Source: Candidatus Koribacter versatilis Ellin345 (GTDB lineage: Bacteria > Acidobacteriota > Terriglobia > Terriglobales > Acidobacteriaceae). From it: a stretch of DNA of 64,000 nucleotides. Under the pieces are notes generated by a model that was not told where the DNA came from, did not search any database, and worked only from the letters and a program-made list of their open reading frames with translations. The DNA is taken from positions 186,001 through 250,000 of the forward strand of contig NC_008009.1 in the NCBI RefSeq assembly GCF_000014005.1. Direction: 5' to 3'. The position numbers and the translations under genes were made by a program. Positions within the stretch are counted from its first letter, which is position 1, and every line of letters begins with the position of its first letter. This document shows, one piece after another, positions 15,908 through 24,377 of the stretch.

Positions 15908-18076
15908 CTATTTCCCGCCCGTCGAGTCTCTGCTCGGATTTTCGTGCTTCTGCATCTGTTTCAGCAGTTCCGGACTATGGACGAATTCCACGTTCTTCTC
16001 TCGCGGAGCGCCGAATAGCTCCGGGTACAAGAAGTACCCCTTCTCGTTCGTAGCCTTCTCCTCCTCCACCGCGAGAGGATGCGCCACCGCGTACGCATCA
16101 TGCCGCACGCCGGTCACCATCCACGAAACCTCTACGTTCGGCTTGTCGGTGCGGATCGTGAACTGGTGGTTCGCAATCTTCTTCGCCACGATTGCCTGCG
16201 CGAATTCACCGATCACCGTCAGTTGATACCGAAAGTCTCCATTCAGCGCCTCGAACCATTCCGGCAGGCGCACCACCGCTTGCCCTTGTTCGTCCGTCGT
16301 CACTGTGCCGTCGTACATGTTTTTCATTTCGGAGGACTCCACCGACGCGTGCCGAAGAAATTTGCCGGCTGGGTCAAGCGGATTGTCGATGGTGAACGAG
16401 TGGGCCGGAGCGCTCACCGTGCCGTGGATCTTCACATCTCCGAGGAACTCCCCAGCAAGCCCCTGTCCGCTCATGCCATAATTGCCGGGCAGTGCGAGTA
16501 AGCCCGGGCCTCCCAACAAACCAGGGTCTGCCGCCCCACCGGCAGTTATCAGTCCGTAGTTGCCGATTGTGCTGGGTGTGTACCCGGCCGTGAAAGTTCC
16601 GCCCGGAATCGCGCCGATGCCATTGGCCGAGAGAGTTGCGTTCGATATCTGCCCTCCCCCAAACAGGACAGTCCCGTCCGCATAAGCGACGAACTTCCCT
16701 CCCCCCGCGAATAGATCGCCTGCTGCGTCCAGCGTCATCTGCTCGACATTGCCCTGGCGAAAATGAATCTCGCCGGTGAGAGGACGGTTCAGAAATAAGT
16801 CGGTATTCTGCTGCAGCAGCGCATAGTTGGTGCACGCTGGCGCCGCCACGAAGCTCACCCCCGCCGAGGGGGCGAAGCATCCCACGTCCCCAATGATCGC
16901 CGGTGCTCCTACGCCGGTGAACGTAGCCGTTCCGGCACCGCTGAGCGAGAACACTTCGCTATTGCCCGCTCCCGACCGCCCGCTGATCAACTTGCCCGCC
17001 GTGTTCGTGCTCTGTAGTAAGGCGGTGGTTCCACTCGGACTCGCGGATGACACCTGCAACCCCACCGTGTTTCCAGTGGATCCCGTTTCATTTGCCAGCA
17101 GGGCAATACCGCCCGTGGAAGCCGAAAGCGCCCTTACTCCGATTCCGTTTCCCGTCGCCGCCGTGTTCTGCCCGAACACTCCATAGCCGTCCGGCGACTG
17201 CGTAATGCCCTTCACACCGGTCGCGGTTCCAGTCGCGGTGTTTGCCGTTCCATAAACCGCGATACCCGAGTTCGAGAGCGAAGTTCCGCGCACACCCACG
17301 GCAACTCCCGTCGTCGCATTGTTCGCGCCGAACATGCCATAGCCCGAGGTTGACGTGGTGGCTCCGTAAACGCCAAATCCCGTCGTCGACGTCGCGGTGC
17401 TCAATCCATATACTGCTGTGCCGGAACTCTTGCCGTAGAGCGCGTACCCTGTTGTCGCGTTCGACGACACACCCGCGCCCGTGCCACTCTGGGTCACGCC
17501 GACGATCTGATCTGTCGTCGTGCCGGTGAAGTTCGTCGGGCTGCCCGCGATCGCGTTTCGAATTGGTCCGACAGACTTCTTCTTCTCCGCTTCGCCGGTC
17601 ACGGTCTGCATCGTCTGTTGGAATGCGGTGAGTTTCTCATTGGTAACAAACTCCGAGACCGCATGCCCCGCGAGGGTTTCGGCCTCCGCCGCTTTCAGCG
17701 CATATGGCACACTCACCAGCAAAACGCGCGGCTGTTCCGCTTGTCCTTCCACCCGGACTGCCAACCACTGCGCCTCACCTGACGTGAACAGATCGACCGG
17801 AACGCCGTCCAATTTCGTCGCGCCGAGCAGCACGCTGAATTTCCCGTTCGCGTCTACCTTCACGTTTTGTGTTTCACTCCACAGAACCTCGCTATCTCGA
17901 GGACCTCGGTGCAGCGAGAACGTGATGCCTGTGGTTCCCGCCGCTACTTCCGCGACGCCGGAGAAACGAATCAGTCGTGGCACGACGCCCGTCGTCGTCG
18001 GTTGCTTTGTCTGTTGCGCAAAGATCTGGCTGCCAAGCAGCAGCAAAAGGCTGAGCACGTAGGCGAATCGCCGCAT
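15908..18076 (-). CDS. Exported YG-repeat protein, paralog A
   Basis: 722 residues from ATG at 18076, with GAGGA upstream and a signal peptide cleaved near QIFAQQ. Residues about 25-150 form a conserved domain (VPRLIRFSGV to VPYALKAAEAETLAGH) found at the N-terminus of many acidobacterial surface proteins. The middle carries about fifteen irregular repeats built on GYALYGKSSGTAVYGLSTAT, with G-x-G-V-x-G periodicity, probably a beta-solenoid. A globular C-terminal domain (about 570-700) starts near HASVESSEMKNMYDG and reads VTTDEQGQAVVRLPEWFEA. The function is unknown; a surface or adhesion role is inference. It lies 50 bases downstream of its paralog. Confidence 0.8.
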   Translation of the reverse strand: MRRFAYVLSLLLLLGSQIFAQQTKQPTTTGVVPRLIRFSGVAEVAAGTTGITFSLHRGPRDSEVLWSETQNVKVDANGKFSVLLGATKLDGVPVDLFTSGEAQWLAVRVEGQAEQPRVLLVSVPYALKAAEAETLAGHAVSEFVTNEKLTAFQQTMQTVTGEAEKKKSVGPIRNAIAGSPTNFTGTTTDQIVGVTQSGTGAGVSSNATTGYALYGKSSGTAVYGLSTATSTTGFGVYGATTSTSGYGMFGANNATTGVAVGVRGTSLSNSGIAVYGTANTATGTATGVKGITQSPDGYGVFGQNTAATGNGIGVRALSASTGGIALLANETGSTGNTVGLQVSSASPSGTTALLQSTNTAGKLISGRSGAGNSEVFSLSGAGTATFTGVGAPAIIGDVGCFAPSAGVSFVAAPACTNYALLQQNTDLFLNRPLTGEIHFRQGNVEQMTLDAAGDLFAGGGKFVAYADGTVLFGGGQISNATLSANGIGAIPGGTFTAGYTPSTIGNYGLITAGGAADPGLLGGPGLLALPGNYGMSGQGLAGEFLGDVKIHGTVSAPAHSFTIDNPLDPAGKFLRHASVESSEMKNMYDGTVTTDEQGQAVVRLPEWFEALNGDFRYQLTVIGEFAQAIVAKKIANHQFTIRTDKPNVEVSWMVTGVRHDAYAVAHPLAVEEEKATNEKGYFLYPELFGAPREKNVEFVHSPELLKQMQKHENPSRDSTGGK

Positions 18077-18126
18077 CTGTTCCTCGCGTTTACTTTTGTG
18101 TGGAGATGGAGGGGGCCGAAACATCC

Positions 18127-20316
18127 TTACTGTTTTTGTGCCGCTACCTGGAGGTGGGTGTCCCGACGAGACCGGACGGATGCCTGCGCGTTGTCGACAG
18201 GAGCCCGCGGATGTTTCTCCCGTTCCGCTTTCGCCTCTGCCAAGTTCTCCCGCATGCGCGCATCACCGATGGTTAGTTCCGCCGCCGCACCATTCTCAAC
18301 CGGGTGGAAGTACCGCCCGCGCTGCGACTCCGGCTTCTCACTTTCCACTTCCAACGGATGCGCCTTGGCATACGCGTCATTGCGAACACCCGTGACCTGC
18401 CAGCTCACCTTCACCAGCGGCTTGTCTGTCTTAATAGTGAAACGGCTGTTCTGGATTTCACGCGATACGATCGCCTGCGCAAACTGCCCGATCGCCGTGA
18501 GCTGGTACCGGAACTCGTGGTTATAGGCTTCCATGTACGACGGCAATACCACGTCCGCTTCACCGGAAGCATCTGTCGTGACCACGCCGTCGTAGATGTT
18601 CTTCATCTCCGAGGATTCCACCGATGCGTGCGTCAAGGTCTTGTTCGCCGGATCGGCCGGGTGATCGACAATCTGAAACGCGGGCCCGGCATGCGTGAAT
18701 GTTCCACTTGCGTACACCTTACCGCTGAAGAAACCAGCATATGAACCGCTGGCGTTCACTTTATCCGAGCCATAGACCGCGAATCCCGTCGCACCGAGAT
18801 TGATTCCCGTCACGCCCACTCCGTTGGAATCCGCTCCGATTCCCGTAACTGCGTATCCACCGGTGCCGTCTTTCGTGCTCGTGATAGCGATCACTCCGTT
18901 CGGCCCCGAAAACACTCCGCCCGAAGCCGAAAGCCCCGAGTACCCGCTATTTGCCAGGTCTGACAGAGCTCCGTGACCTGAATACCCTTGCACTCCATAA
19001 AATGCAGGAGTTATAGCTCCGTAGAATTCACCCCCACCCCCACCCCCGGTACCCGCATAGCCCGTCACAGCGGACGAGTACGAAGCGACGCTGGTGTTGG
19101 CAAGAAGGTAGCCAGTATTCATTTCGAACGCTGTCACCGCATAGTCTGCGTTAAAACTGGCTGTGGCGTGAACGTGGCCGTAGGTATCTACCGCGAACAC
19201 CTCCGTGTTTCCCGCACCTGACTGCCCGCTGATCAGTTTCGCTGCGCCCGTTGTATCCTGCACCACCAGTGCCGTGCCCCCCGGACTGCTTATCGTTGAT
19301 AGCAGACCTGTCGTCGATCCGCTCGGGGCCGTCTCGTTGGCAACCAGCGCATAGCCGCTGGCAGAAGCCGACAGCGCGCGTATGCCCATCGCATTTCCGG
19401 TTGTCGCCGTGTTCTGGCCCACCACGCCATAGCCGGATGGCGACTGCGTAATGCCCTTCACGCCGGTCGCCGTTCCCGTCGCAGTATTCGCCGTCCCGTA
19501 CACCGCAATCCCGCCGTTCGACAACGACGTCCCGCGCACCCCTACCGCAGTTCCGGTTGTAGCGTTATTGGCGCCGAACAATCCATATCCAGCCGACGAA
19601 GTCGTCGCGCCGTATACGCCAATACCTGCCGCGGAAGTCGCCGTACTCAACCCATAGATTGCCGTGCCGCTGCTCTTGCCATACAGCGCGTAACCACTCG
19701 CCGTGTTCGACGAAATACCAGCGCCCGTTCCGCCTTGCGTTACGCCGACAATCTGGTCCGTCGTGGTGCCGGTGAAGTTTGTCGGACTCCCAGAAATCGC
19801 GTTGCGCGTCACGCCGGAAGACTTCTTCTCCGTGCCGCCGCTCGCAGGCTGCAAGCCCTGCTGCATCGCCGCCAACTTCTCATTGGTCACGAACTCCGAC
19901 ACCGAATGTCCCGCCAGCGTCTCCGCCTCCGCCGCTTTCAGTGCATACGGAACGCTCACCAGCAGCACGCGCGGTTGTTCCGCTTGTCCCTCCACTCGAA
20001 CGCCAAGCCACTGCGCTTCGCCCGATGCGAAGAGCTCAACCGGCAGCCCGTCTGCCTTCGTCGATCCAAGCAGTACGCTGTACCGCCCTTCTGCATCAAG
20101 CTTCACGTTCTGCGTCTCCGTCCACAGCGTCGCAGCTTCTTTCTGCCCCTTGTGCAGGGTGAACGAAATCCCGACCGTTCGCTCCGGACCTTGCAATTGA
20201 CCGGCGAAGCGGATGAGTCTCGGCACCGCCACCGCGTTGGTTTCTTTCGTTTGTTGCGCAAATGTGAAACTGAAAGAGACAAGAACCGCTACGACCAAGT
20301 ACAGGTATTTCCTCAT
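18127..20316 (-). CDS. Exported YG-repeat protein, paralog B
   Basis: 729 residues from ATG at 20316, preceded by TGAGGAACA and followed by a signal peptide ending SFTFAQQ. Architecture matches the neighbour at 15908: the VPRLIRFAGQ...VPYALKAAEAETLAGHSV domain, the GSPTNFTGTTTDQIVGVTQ linker, YG-rich repeats, and the HASVESSEMKNIYDG C-terminal domain. Identity is high at both ends and lower in the last third of the repeats (about 400-560), where each copy has its own sequence. That pattern suggests tandem duplication followed by repeat divergence. The gene probably heads a two-gene operon. Confidence 0.8.
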   Translation of the reverse strand: MRKYLYLVVAVLVSFSFTFAQQTKETNAVAVPRLIRFAGQLQGPERTVGISFTLHKGQKEAATLWTETQNVKLDAEGRYSVLLGSTKADGLPVELFASGEAQWLGVRVEGQAEQPRVLLVSVPYALKAAEAETLAGHSVSEFVTNEKLAAMQQGLQPASGGTEKKSSGVTRNAISGSPTNFTGTTTDQIVGVTQGGTGAGISSNTASGYALYGKSSGTAIYGLSTATSAAGIGVYGATTSSAGYGLFGANNATTGTAVGVRGTSLSNGGIAVYGTANTATGTATGVKGITQSPSGYGVVGQNTATTGNAMGIRALSASASGYALVANETAPSGSTTGLLSTISSPGGTALVVQDTTGAAKLISGQSGAGNTEVFAVDTYGHVHATASFNADYAVTAFEMNTGYLLANTSVASYSSAVTGYAGTGGGGGGEFYGAITPAFYGVQGYSGHGALSDLANSGYSGLSASGGVFSGPNGVIAITSTKDGTGGYAVTGIGADSNGVGVTGINLGATGFAVYGSDKVNASGSYAGFFSGKVYASGTFTHAGPAFQIVDHPADPANKTLTHASVESSEMKNIYDGVVTTDASGEADVVLPSYMEAYNHEFRYQLTAIGQFAQAIVSREIQNSRFTIKTDKPLVKVSWQVTGVRNDAYAKAHPLEVESEKPESQRGRYFHPVENGAAAELTIGDARMRENLAEAKAEREKHPRAPVDNAQASVRSRRDTHLQVAAQKQ

Positions 20317-20477
20317 GCTTGTTCCTCAAGAGATGGACTTACGGCAAAGTGCAGGCCGACAACGGAGGGAAGTACCGCAGAAATTGGTGAGACACTATAG
20401 TCCGAATTGAACCAGGTCGCAATTCGGCACTTTAGCTGTGGGATGAACTTGCCTGATATCGCGCTAGAATCTCTCCC

Positions 20478-21449
20478 ATGAAAGCCCTCCTCGTTGAGCA
20501 GCTCGGCAAGCTAGAAAGCCTCGCTCTTAGAGATGTTCCCGATCCCCAAGTGAAGCCTGACCGTGTCGTCGTCAATATCGAAGCTGCCGGCGTGAACTTT
20601 GCCGACATCAGCTCCAGCATGGGAAAGTATCCCGGCGTCAAAGTTCCTTACATCGCCGGACGCGAATTCGCTGGCACCGTCGAAGGCACCGGCGAGCGTG
20701 TAATGGGCTACACCCAGATGGGCGCCTTCGCCGAGAAGATCGCCATCCCGCGCGCCTTCATCTGGCCGCAACCTCAAGGCTGGACCTCCGTCGAATCCGC
20801 AGCCTTCCCCGTCAATTTCTTTACCGCTTACCTCGTCTACTGGAAGGCCGGTCTCACCGCGGATGCCTTCGAGCCAGCCGCTCCTTCAAAAAGCCCGCGT
20901 CGTGCGCTGATTCACGCCGTCGCTGGTGGTGTCGGCACGGCCGCCGTACAGATCGGCAAGTTGCTCGGAATAGAAACCATCGGCACATCGTCCTCCGATG
21001 AAAAACTTGAGAAAGCCAAAGCCCTCGGCCTCACCCATGGCATCAACTATTCCCACGACGACTACCAGCAGCGCGTCATGGAACTCACCAACGGCGAGGG
21101 CGTAGATTGTGTCTTCGAAATGCTCGGTGGCGAGCACACCAAGCGCAGCACGCGCTGTACCCGCGAATTCGGCCGCGTCATTCTCTACGGCACCGCTACC
21201 GGCGAGCGTCCTGAGTTCGATACGCTGACCATGTACTCTAAATCCATCAGCGTCCACGGCCTCTGGCTCAGCACCCTGGCGAACAACCGTGAAGTGATCG
21301 CAGCCGCATGGATCGCACTGAAACCGTGGGTAGAAGCCGGTCAACTCAAGCCAGAGGTCGGTCACGTCATGCCGATGGCAAATGCGTCGGAGGCCTACAA
21401 GCTCATGTTGAATCGCAAGAACTACGGGAAAATCATTTTGACCGTTTGA
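20478..21449 (+). CDS. Zinc-free MDR-family NADPH:quinone oxidoreductase-like protein
   Basis: 323 residues of the medium-chain dehydrogenase/reductase fold. An N-terminal GroES-like domain contains AGVNFADISSSMGKYP and PYIAGREFAGTVEG. The Rossmann motif is AVAGGVGTAAVQIGKLLG. Catalytic and structural zinc cysteines of alcohol dehydrogenases are missing, which places it with quinone reductases (QOR). It should use NADPH to reduce quinones or enals in the cytoplasm. The start lacks a clear ribosome-binding site. The thioredoxin-like gene follows after 14 bases. Confidence 0.88.
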   Translation: MKALLVEQLGKLESLALRDVPDPQVKPDRVVVNIEAAGVNFADISSSMGKYPGVKVPYIAGREFAGTVEGTGERVMGYTQMGAFAEKIAIPRAFIWPQPQGWTSVESAAFPVNFFTAYLVYWKAGLTADAFEPAAPSKSPRRALIHAVAGGVGTAAVQIGKLLGIETIGTSSSDEKLEKAKALGLTHGINYSHDDYQQRVMELTNGEGVDCVFEMLGGEHTKRSTRCTREFGRVILYGTATGERPEFDTLTMYSKSISVHGLWLSTLANNREVIAAAWIALKPWVEAGQLKPEVGHVMPMANASEAYKLMLNRKNYGKIILTV

Positions 21450-21463
21450 ACCGGAGTGACCGA

Positions 21464-22006
21464 ATGCGCAAGTCACTATTCGTTGCTGCTATTTTCTGTC
21501 TTTTTGCCTGTGTCGCCTTGGGAGAGAAGCCTCCGAGTGCGGACAAAATGATGTCGGAAGCAAAGGCGCGCGCCAAAGCTGAGAACAAGAGCATCTTTCT
21601 CGTCTTTGGCGCTTCCTGGTGTCCCGATTGCGACGTGCTGGAGACCTTCCTCAAGACCCCGGACGCGAAAGCTCTTTTCGACAGATACTTCGTCGTCGTG
21701 CATTTTGATGTCTTTGAGGAAGCCGGTGAGAAGCCCGGCGTCAACACGCCCGGCGGAGAAAACTGGATTTTGAAATTCGGAGGTGTCTCAGCGGCCGGTG
21801 AAGTTGGACTGCCCTTTGAAGTGGTGCTCAATGCCGACGGAAAGCCAATCGTTGACTCTCATCTTCGAACGAAAGGTAAGACCGTCGGCTTTCCTGAAAC
21901 ACCCGAAGAGATCGCATGGTTTATCAAAATGCTTCGGTCCGGAGCACCGGCTATGACCAGCGACGAATCTTCTCAAATCGAGGATCTTCTCAAACGTCAG
22001 AGCTAG
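21464..22006 (+). CDS. Secreted thioredoxin-like protein
   Basis: 180 residues from ATG at 21464, with CCGGAG upstream. A signal peptide (SLFVAAIFCLFACVALG) precedes a thioredoxin fold with active site GASWCPDCDVLE (CPDC) and the cis-proline region VGLPFEVVLN. It resembles DUF255/thioredoxin_7-like proteins that act in the periplasm. The partner is unknown; it could be fed by the CcdA system at 5168, which is inference. Its 3' end overlaps the convergent JAMM gene by 17 bases. Confidence 0.82.
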   Translation: MRKSLFVAAIFCLFACVALGEKPPSADKMMSEAKARAKAENKSIFLVFGASWCPDCDVLETFLKTPDAKALFDRYFVVVHFDVFEEAGEKPGVNTPGGENWILKFGGVSAAGEVGLPFEVVLNADGKPIVDSHLRTKGKTVGFPETPEEIAWFIKMLRSGAPAMTSDESSQIEDLLKRQS

Positions 22007-22445
22007 CATTCCGCATAGGAGCAACTCGTACGCCGACTTGCCGAAATCGTCGCCCCTCCGGCGACTCCCCTTCAAGCCGATAAAAGTTCAGCGCAGTGAA
22101 CGTCCCCGCGTACACGCTCATCATCCCGTAGGTCAGCCCGAGCCAAAACGCTTCTTCTAAATCTCGACTCGAAGGCTTCGCCGCTTCATCCGGATGCGAG
22201 TGCACGAATCCGACAATCTCCTGCCCGTCCTCCCGCGCCTTTCTTTGCGCAGCAATCAGAGCCTGTGGCGAGATCTCATACGCGTGCGCCGGTTCCTCAT
22301 GAACATTGATCGCCGGAAGCGCGCGTGTCACCCATGTCACTTCTCCTTCTCTCTTGCCGATCAGGATGGCGCAGGCTTCCTCAGGGTACGCACTCTCGCC
22401 GAGCACCTTCAACCGATCCAACTCGCGCTGCTCAATCACCACCAT
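21990..22445 (-). CDS. JAMM/MPN+ (JAB) metallopeptidase
   Basis: 151 residues. The JAMM zinc motif is complete: E23 in YPEEACAILIG, then H82, H84, S92 and D95 in HSHPDEAAKPSSRD. Single-domain bacterial JAB proteins of this size include Mec, which removes cysteine from the C-terminal glycine of the ubiquitin-like carrier CysO. A MoaD-like carrier (28412) and an E1-like MoeB-rhodanese (29221) lie 6-7 kb away, which supports that role, but cysM is not in the window. Cytoplasmic; no signal peptide. Confidence 0.87.
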   Translation of the reverse strand: MVVIEQRELDRLKVLGESAYPEEACAILIGKREGEVTWVTRALPAINVHEEPAHAYEISPQALIAAQRKAREDGQEIVGFVHSHPDEAAKPSSRDLEEAFWLGLTYGMMSVYAGTFTALNFYRLEGESPEGRRFRQVGVRVAPMRNASSDV

Positions 22446-22637
22446 CGTTGTCTGATATTAACCATTTGCGAGTTGCTCAGCCTGTCATGAATGTGCGAAA
22501 TTGATAAGTTCCAGTTTCTGGAAGCAAGGGCAACCGTAGCTGGTGCTCCGCAATCGTAGTGCTGCAGAGTCGGCACCCGGCGGAGGAATTGCGCTTCGCT
22601 ACGCCGCCACGGTCCCGATTCCCGCAAGCAGGCAATC

Positions 22638-23096
22638 ATGGCAAAGAAGCTCAAAATTAAGCCGTACGCGGATGCCGTCTCCTTTTTCCGCGACCATGGC
22701 TTCGACATCCTCGAAGCCCCCGGCACCAGCAACCGCATCTTCTTAAAGAAGTACAACGTCTCCGCCGCGATCGAGCAGGCGCCCGACGGCTCCGCCAAAA
22801 TCTTCGCCTTTCCCGGCTACCTTATTGGCGGCGAAATCTCCAAGCTCGTGGACAAGGGATACCAGAAATTCCTCAAGACTTCGAAGCTCGAAGTCCCCGC
22901 CACCGCCGACCACCTCACAGCGATGCACCAGTTCTCCGAGGAATTGAAAGAGGGAATCGGCGCGACCAGCCTCTACAACGAGTCCATGGGTACCGTCAGC
23001 GAAGCTTACGTCTACGACCGCGTGAAGGATCGCGACAAACCTGACGCCGCCCGCCCGCAGCGCCCCTGGGAAGGCGGCTCCAAAAAACCCGCGTAA
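22638..23096 (+). CDS. Conserved hypothetical protein
   Basis: 152 residues beginning MAKKLKIKPYADAVSFFRDH, with AGGCA before ATG. The protein looks cytoplasmic and soluble, with an alternating strand/helix pattern and a charged, proline-rich tail. No catalytic motif or known domain is recognised. It stands alone between the JAMM gene and the first palindromic repeat. Confidence 0.6.
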   Translation: MAKKLKIKPYADAVSFFRDHGFDILEAPGTSNRIFLKKYNVSAAIEQAPDGSAKIFAFPGYLIGGEISKLVDKGYQKFLKTSKLEVPATADHLTAMHQFSEELKEGIGATSLYNESMGTVSEAYVYDRVKDRDKPDAARPQRPWEGGSKKPA

Positions 23097-23100
23097 GTTC

Positions 23101-23152
23101 TGTCATCCTGAGCGTAGTCGCGCGAAGCGCGACGGAGTCGAAGGATCCCTAT
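23101..23152. repeat. Dispersed palindromic repeat, TGTCATCCTGAGCG family (copy 1)
   Basis: Begins TGTCATCCTGAGCG, has an inner hairpin GTCGCGCGAAGCGCGAC, and ends GAGTCGAAGGATCCCTAT. Related copies occur at 26685, 28764, 41853, 44158 and 59985, all between genes. It lies between convergent genes here. Confidence 0.85.
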
Positions 23153-23175
23153 CCTCGCACAAATCTCAAAGCGCG

Positions 23176-24219
23176 TTACGGCACACTCTCGCTAGTCTCC
23201 GCTGACTTCGCGCTCTCATTCCCGCGCACGTCCACCGCACTCACCGAATAGATATACGTCTTGCCGGCCTGCACCTGGTCATCGCGGAACGAAGGCACCG
23301 TCAGCGCCGCGCTATTCAGCTTGGTGAAGGTCCCGCCTTCTTCGCGTCGATAAACGAAATATCCCGCTAAATCAGGCTCGAGATTCGGCGCCCAAGTCAG
23401 GTCAATGAACACTTTCTGCCCCGGACCCGAAAACACTGCCTGCAGTTCTTTCGGAACTGCGGGCGGGAAAACATCATGCGCCAGAACGCTGGCGGTCTCG
23501 GAATCTTCTCCCTCAACCAAAACGCGGTTATCGCTTGCCGATTCCGTCACCACGTCAATTCGATATTCGAACTTCTTCTCCCACTCGAATGTTTGGTCCA
23601 CGTAGCTTGTATCGCCAATGGGCACTGTCGCAATCGCCGCGAATTGGCCACTCTCGCCGCGACGCGAAATCTGGTACCCGAATCGAACCTCGGGAAGCGC
23701 CGGTGCCGCAATGGGCGCCCACAAAATCGTCACGCCGTTTTCGCCGACCGTGGCATTCACCCGCGATGGCGCCGCCAGCGCTGGTGCTGTCGAAATCTCT
23801 ACCTGGTTCGAGAGTCCAACGCTCTTGCCGTAAGCATTCTGCACCTCGACGCCGTACATCACGGTGCCAAGCGTCACCTGCGTCAGCTTGTCTTCGAAGT
23901 GACTTTGCTCAATCGGACCACTCGCCTTCGGCAGCTCTGTCGGCACGTTGCCGATCTCGTCGCACTTCACCGCCGGTAAATTTCCCGGTGTTCGGCAAAT
24001 GTTTGTCTTACCAACCTTCTTGATGATTCGACCGTCGGTAAACCGGGCCGGCGAAGTCCATCGCATCGCGACGCGGTCGCCCTTCCGCGTAACCGACAGG
24101 TCTGTCACTGCGCGCGGCATTTCCAACGAAGGCGGTTGCGGCGCGCCGGGTTGCCCGCATGATGTCATGATCGCCGCCAGCGCGAGTACGCCGGTAACCG
24201 CTATGAAGTGACGAAGCAT
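23176..24219 (-). CDS. Fibronectin type III domain lipoprotein
   Basis: 347 residues from ATG at 24219. A lipoprotein signal (ALAAIMTSCGQPG) makes the cysteine near residue 21 the likely lipidated residue. Three FN3-like modules follow, each with a W-T/A-P-x-A or L-x-W-A-P start (VAMRWTSPARF, GVTILWAPIAAP, FIDLTWAPNLEPDLAGYFVYR). The last ends TYIYSVSAVDVRGNES, a typical FN3 G strand. Probably membrane-anchored and facing the periplasm. No catalytic domain; role unknown. Confidence 0.83.
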   Translation of the reverse strand: MLRHFIAVTGVLALAAIMTSCGQPGAPQPPSLEMPRAVTDLSVTRKGDRVAMRWTSPARFTDGRIIKKVGKTNICRTPGNLPAVKCDEIGNVPTELPKASGPIEQSHFEDKLTQVTLGTVMYGVEVQNAYGKSVGLSNQVEISTAPALAAPSRVNATVGENGVTILWAPIAAPALPEVRFGYQISRRGESGQFAAIATVPIGDTSYVDQTFEWEKKFEYRIDVVTESASDNRVLVEGEDSETASVLAHDVFPPAVPKELQAVFSGPGQKVFIDLTWAPNLEPDLAGYFVYRREEGGTFTKLNSAALTVPSFRDDQVQAGKTYIYSVSAVDVRGNESAKSAETSESVP

Positions 24220-24377
24220 AGAGAAGTAACAGAGTACCATCCGGCCCAACCCGCTATTCGTGATCGCTAGCTCACAATTCCACTTCAGTGCGCGGCAACA
24301 TCTCGTCGCAATGCTTCATCTCTGCATGCTTGTACGACACCGCATCGTACTTTGGCACCCTGGAGGGCCCATCTCCG

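Noticed and set aside
15908-20316. Periodic repeats that might suggest a CRISPR array or satellite DNA
   Set aside because: The periodicity is in protein-coding frames (YG repeats), units differ in length and sequence, and there are no spacers between identical repeats.
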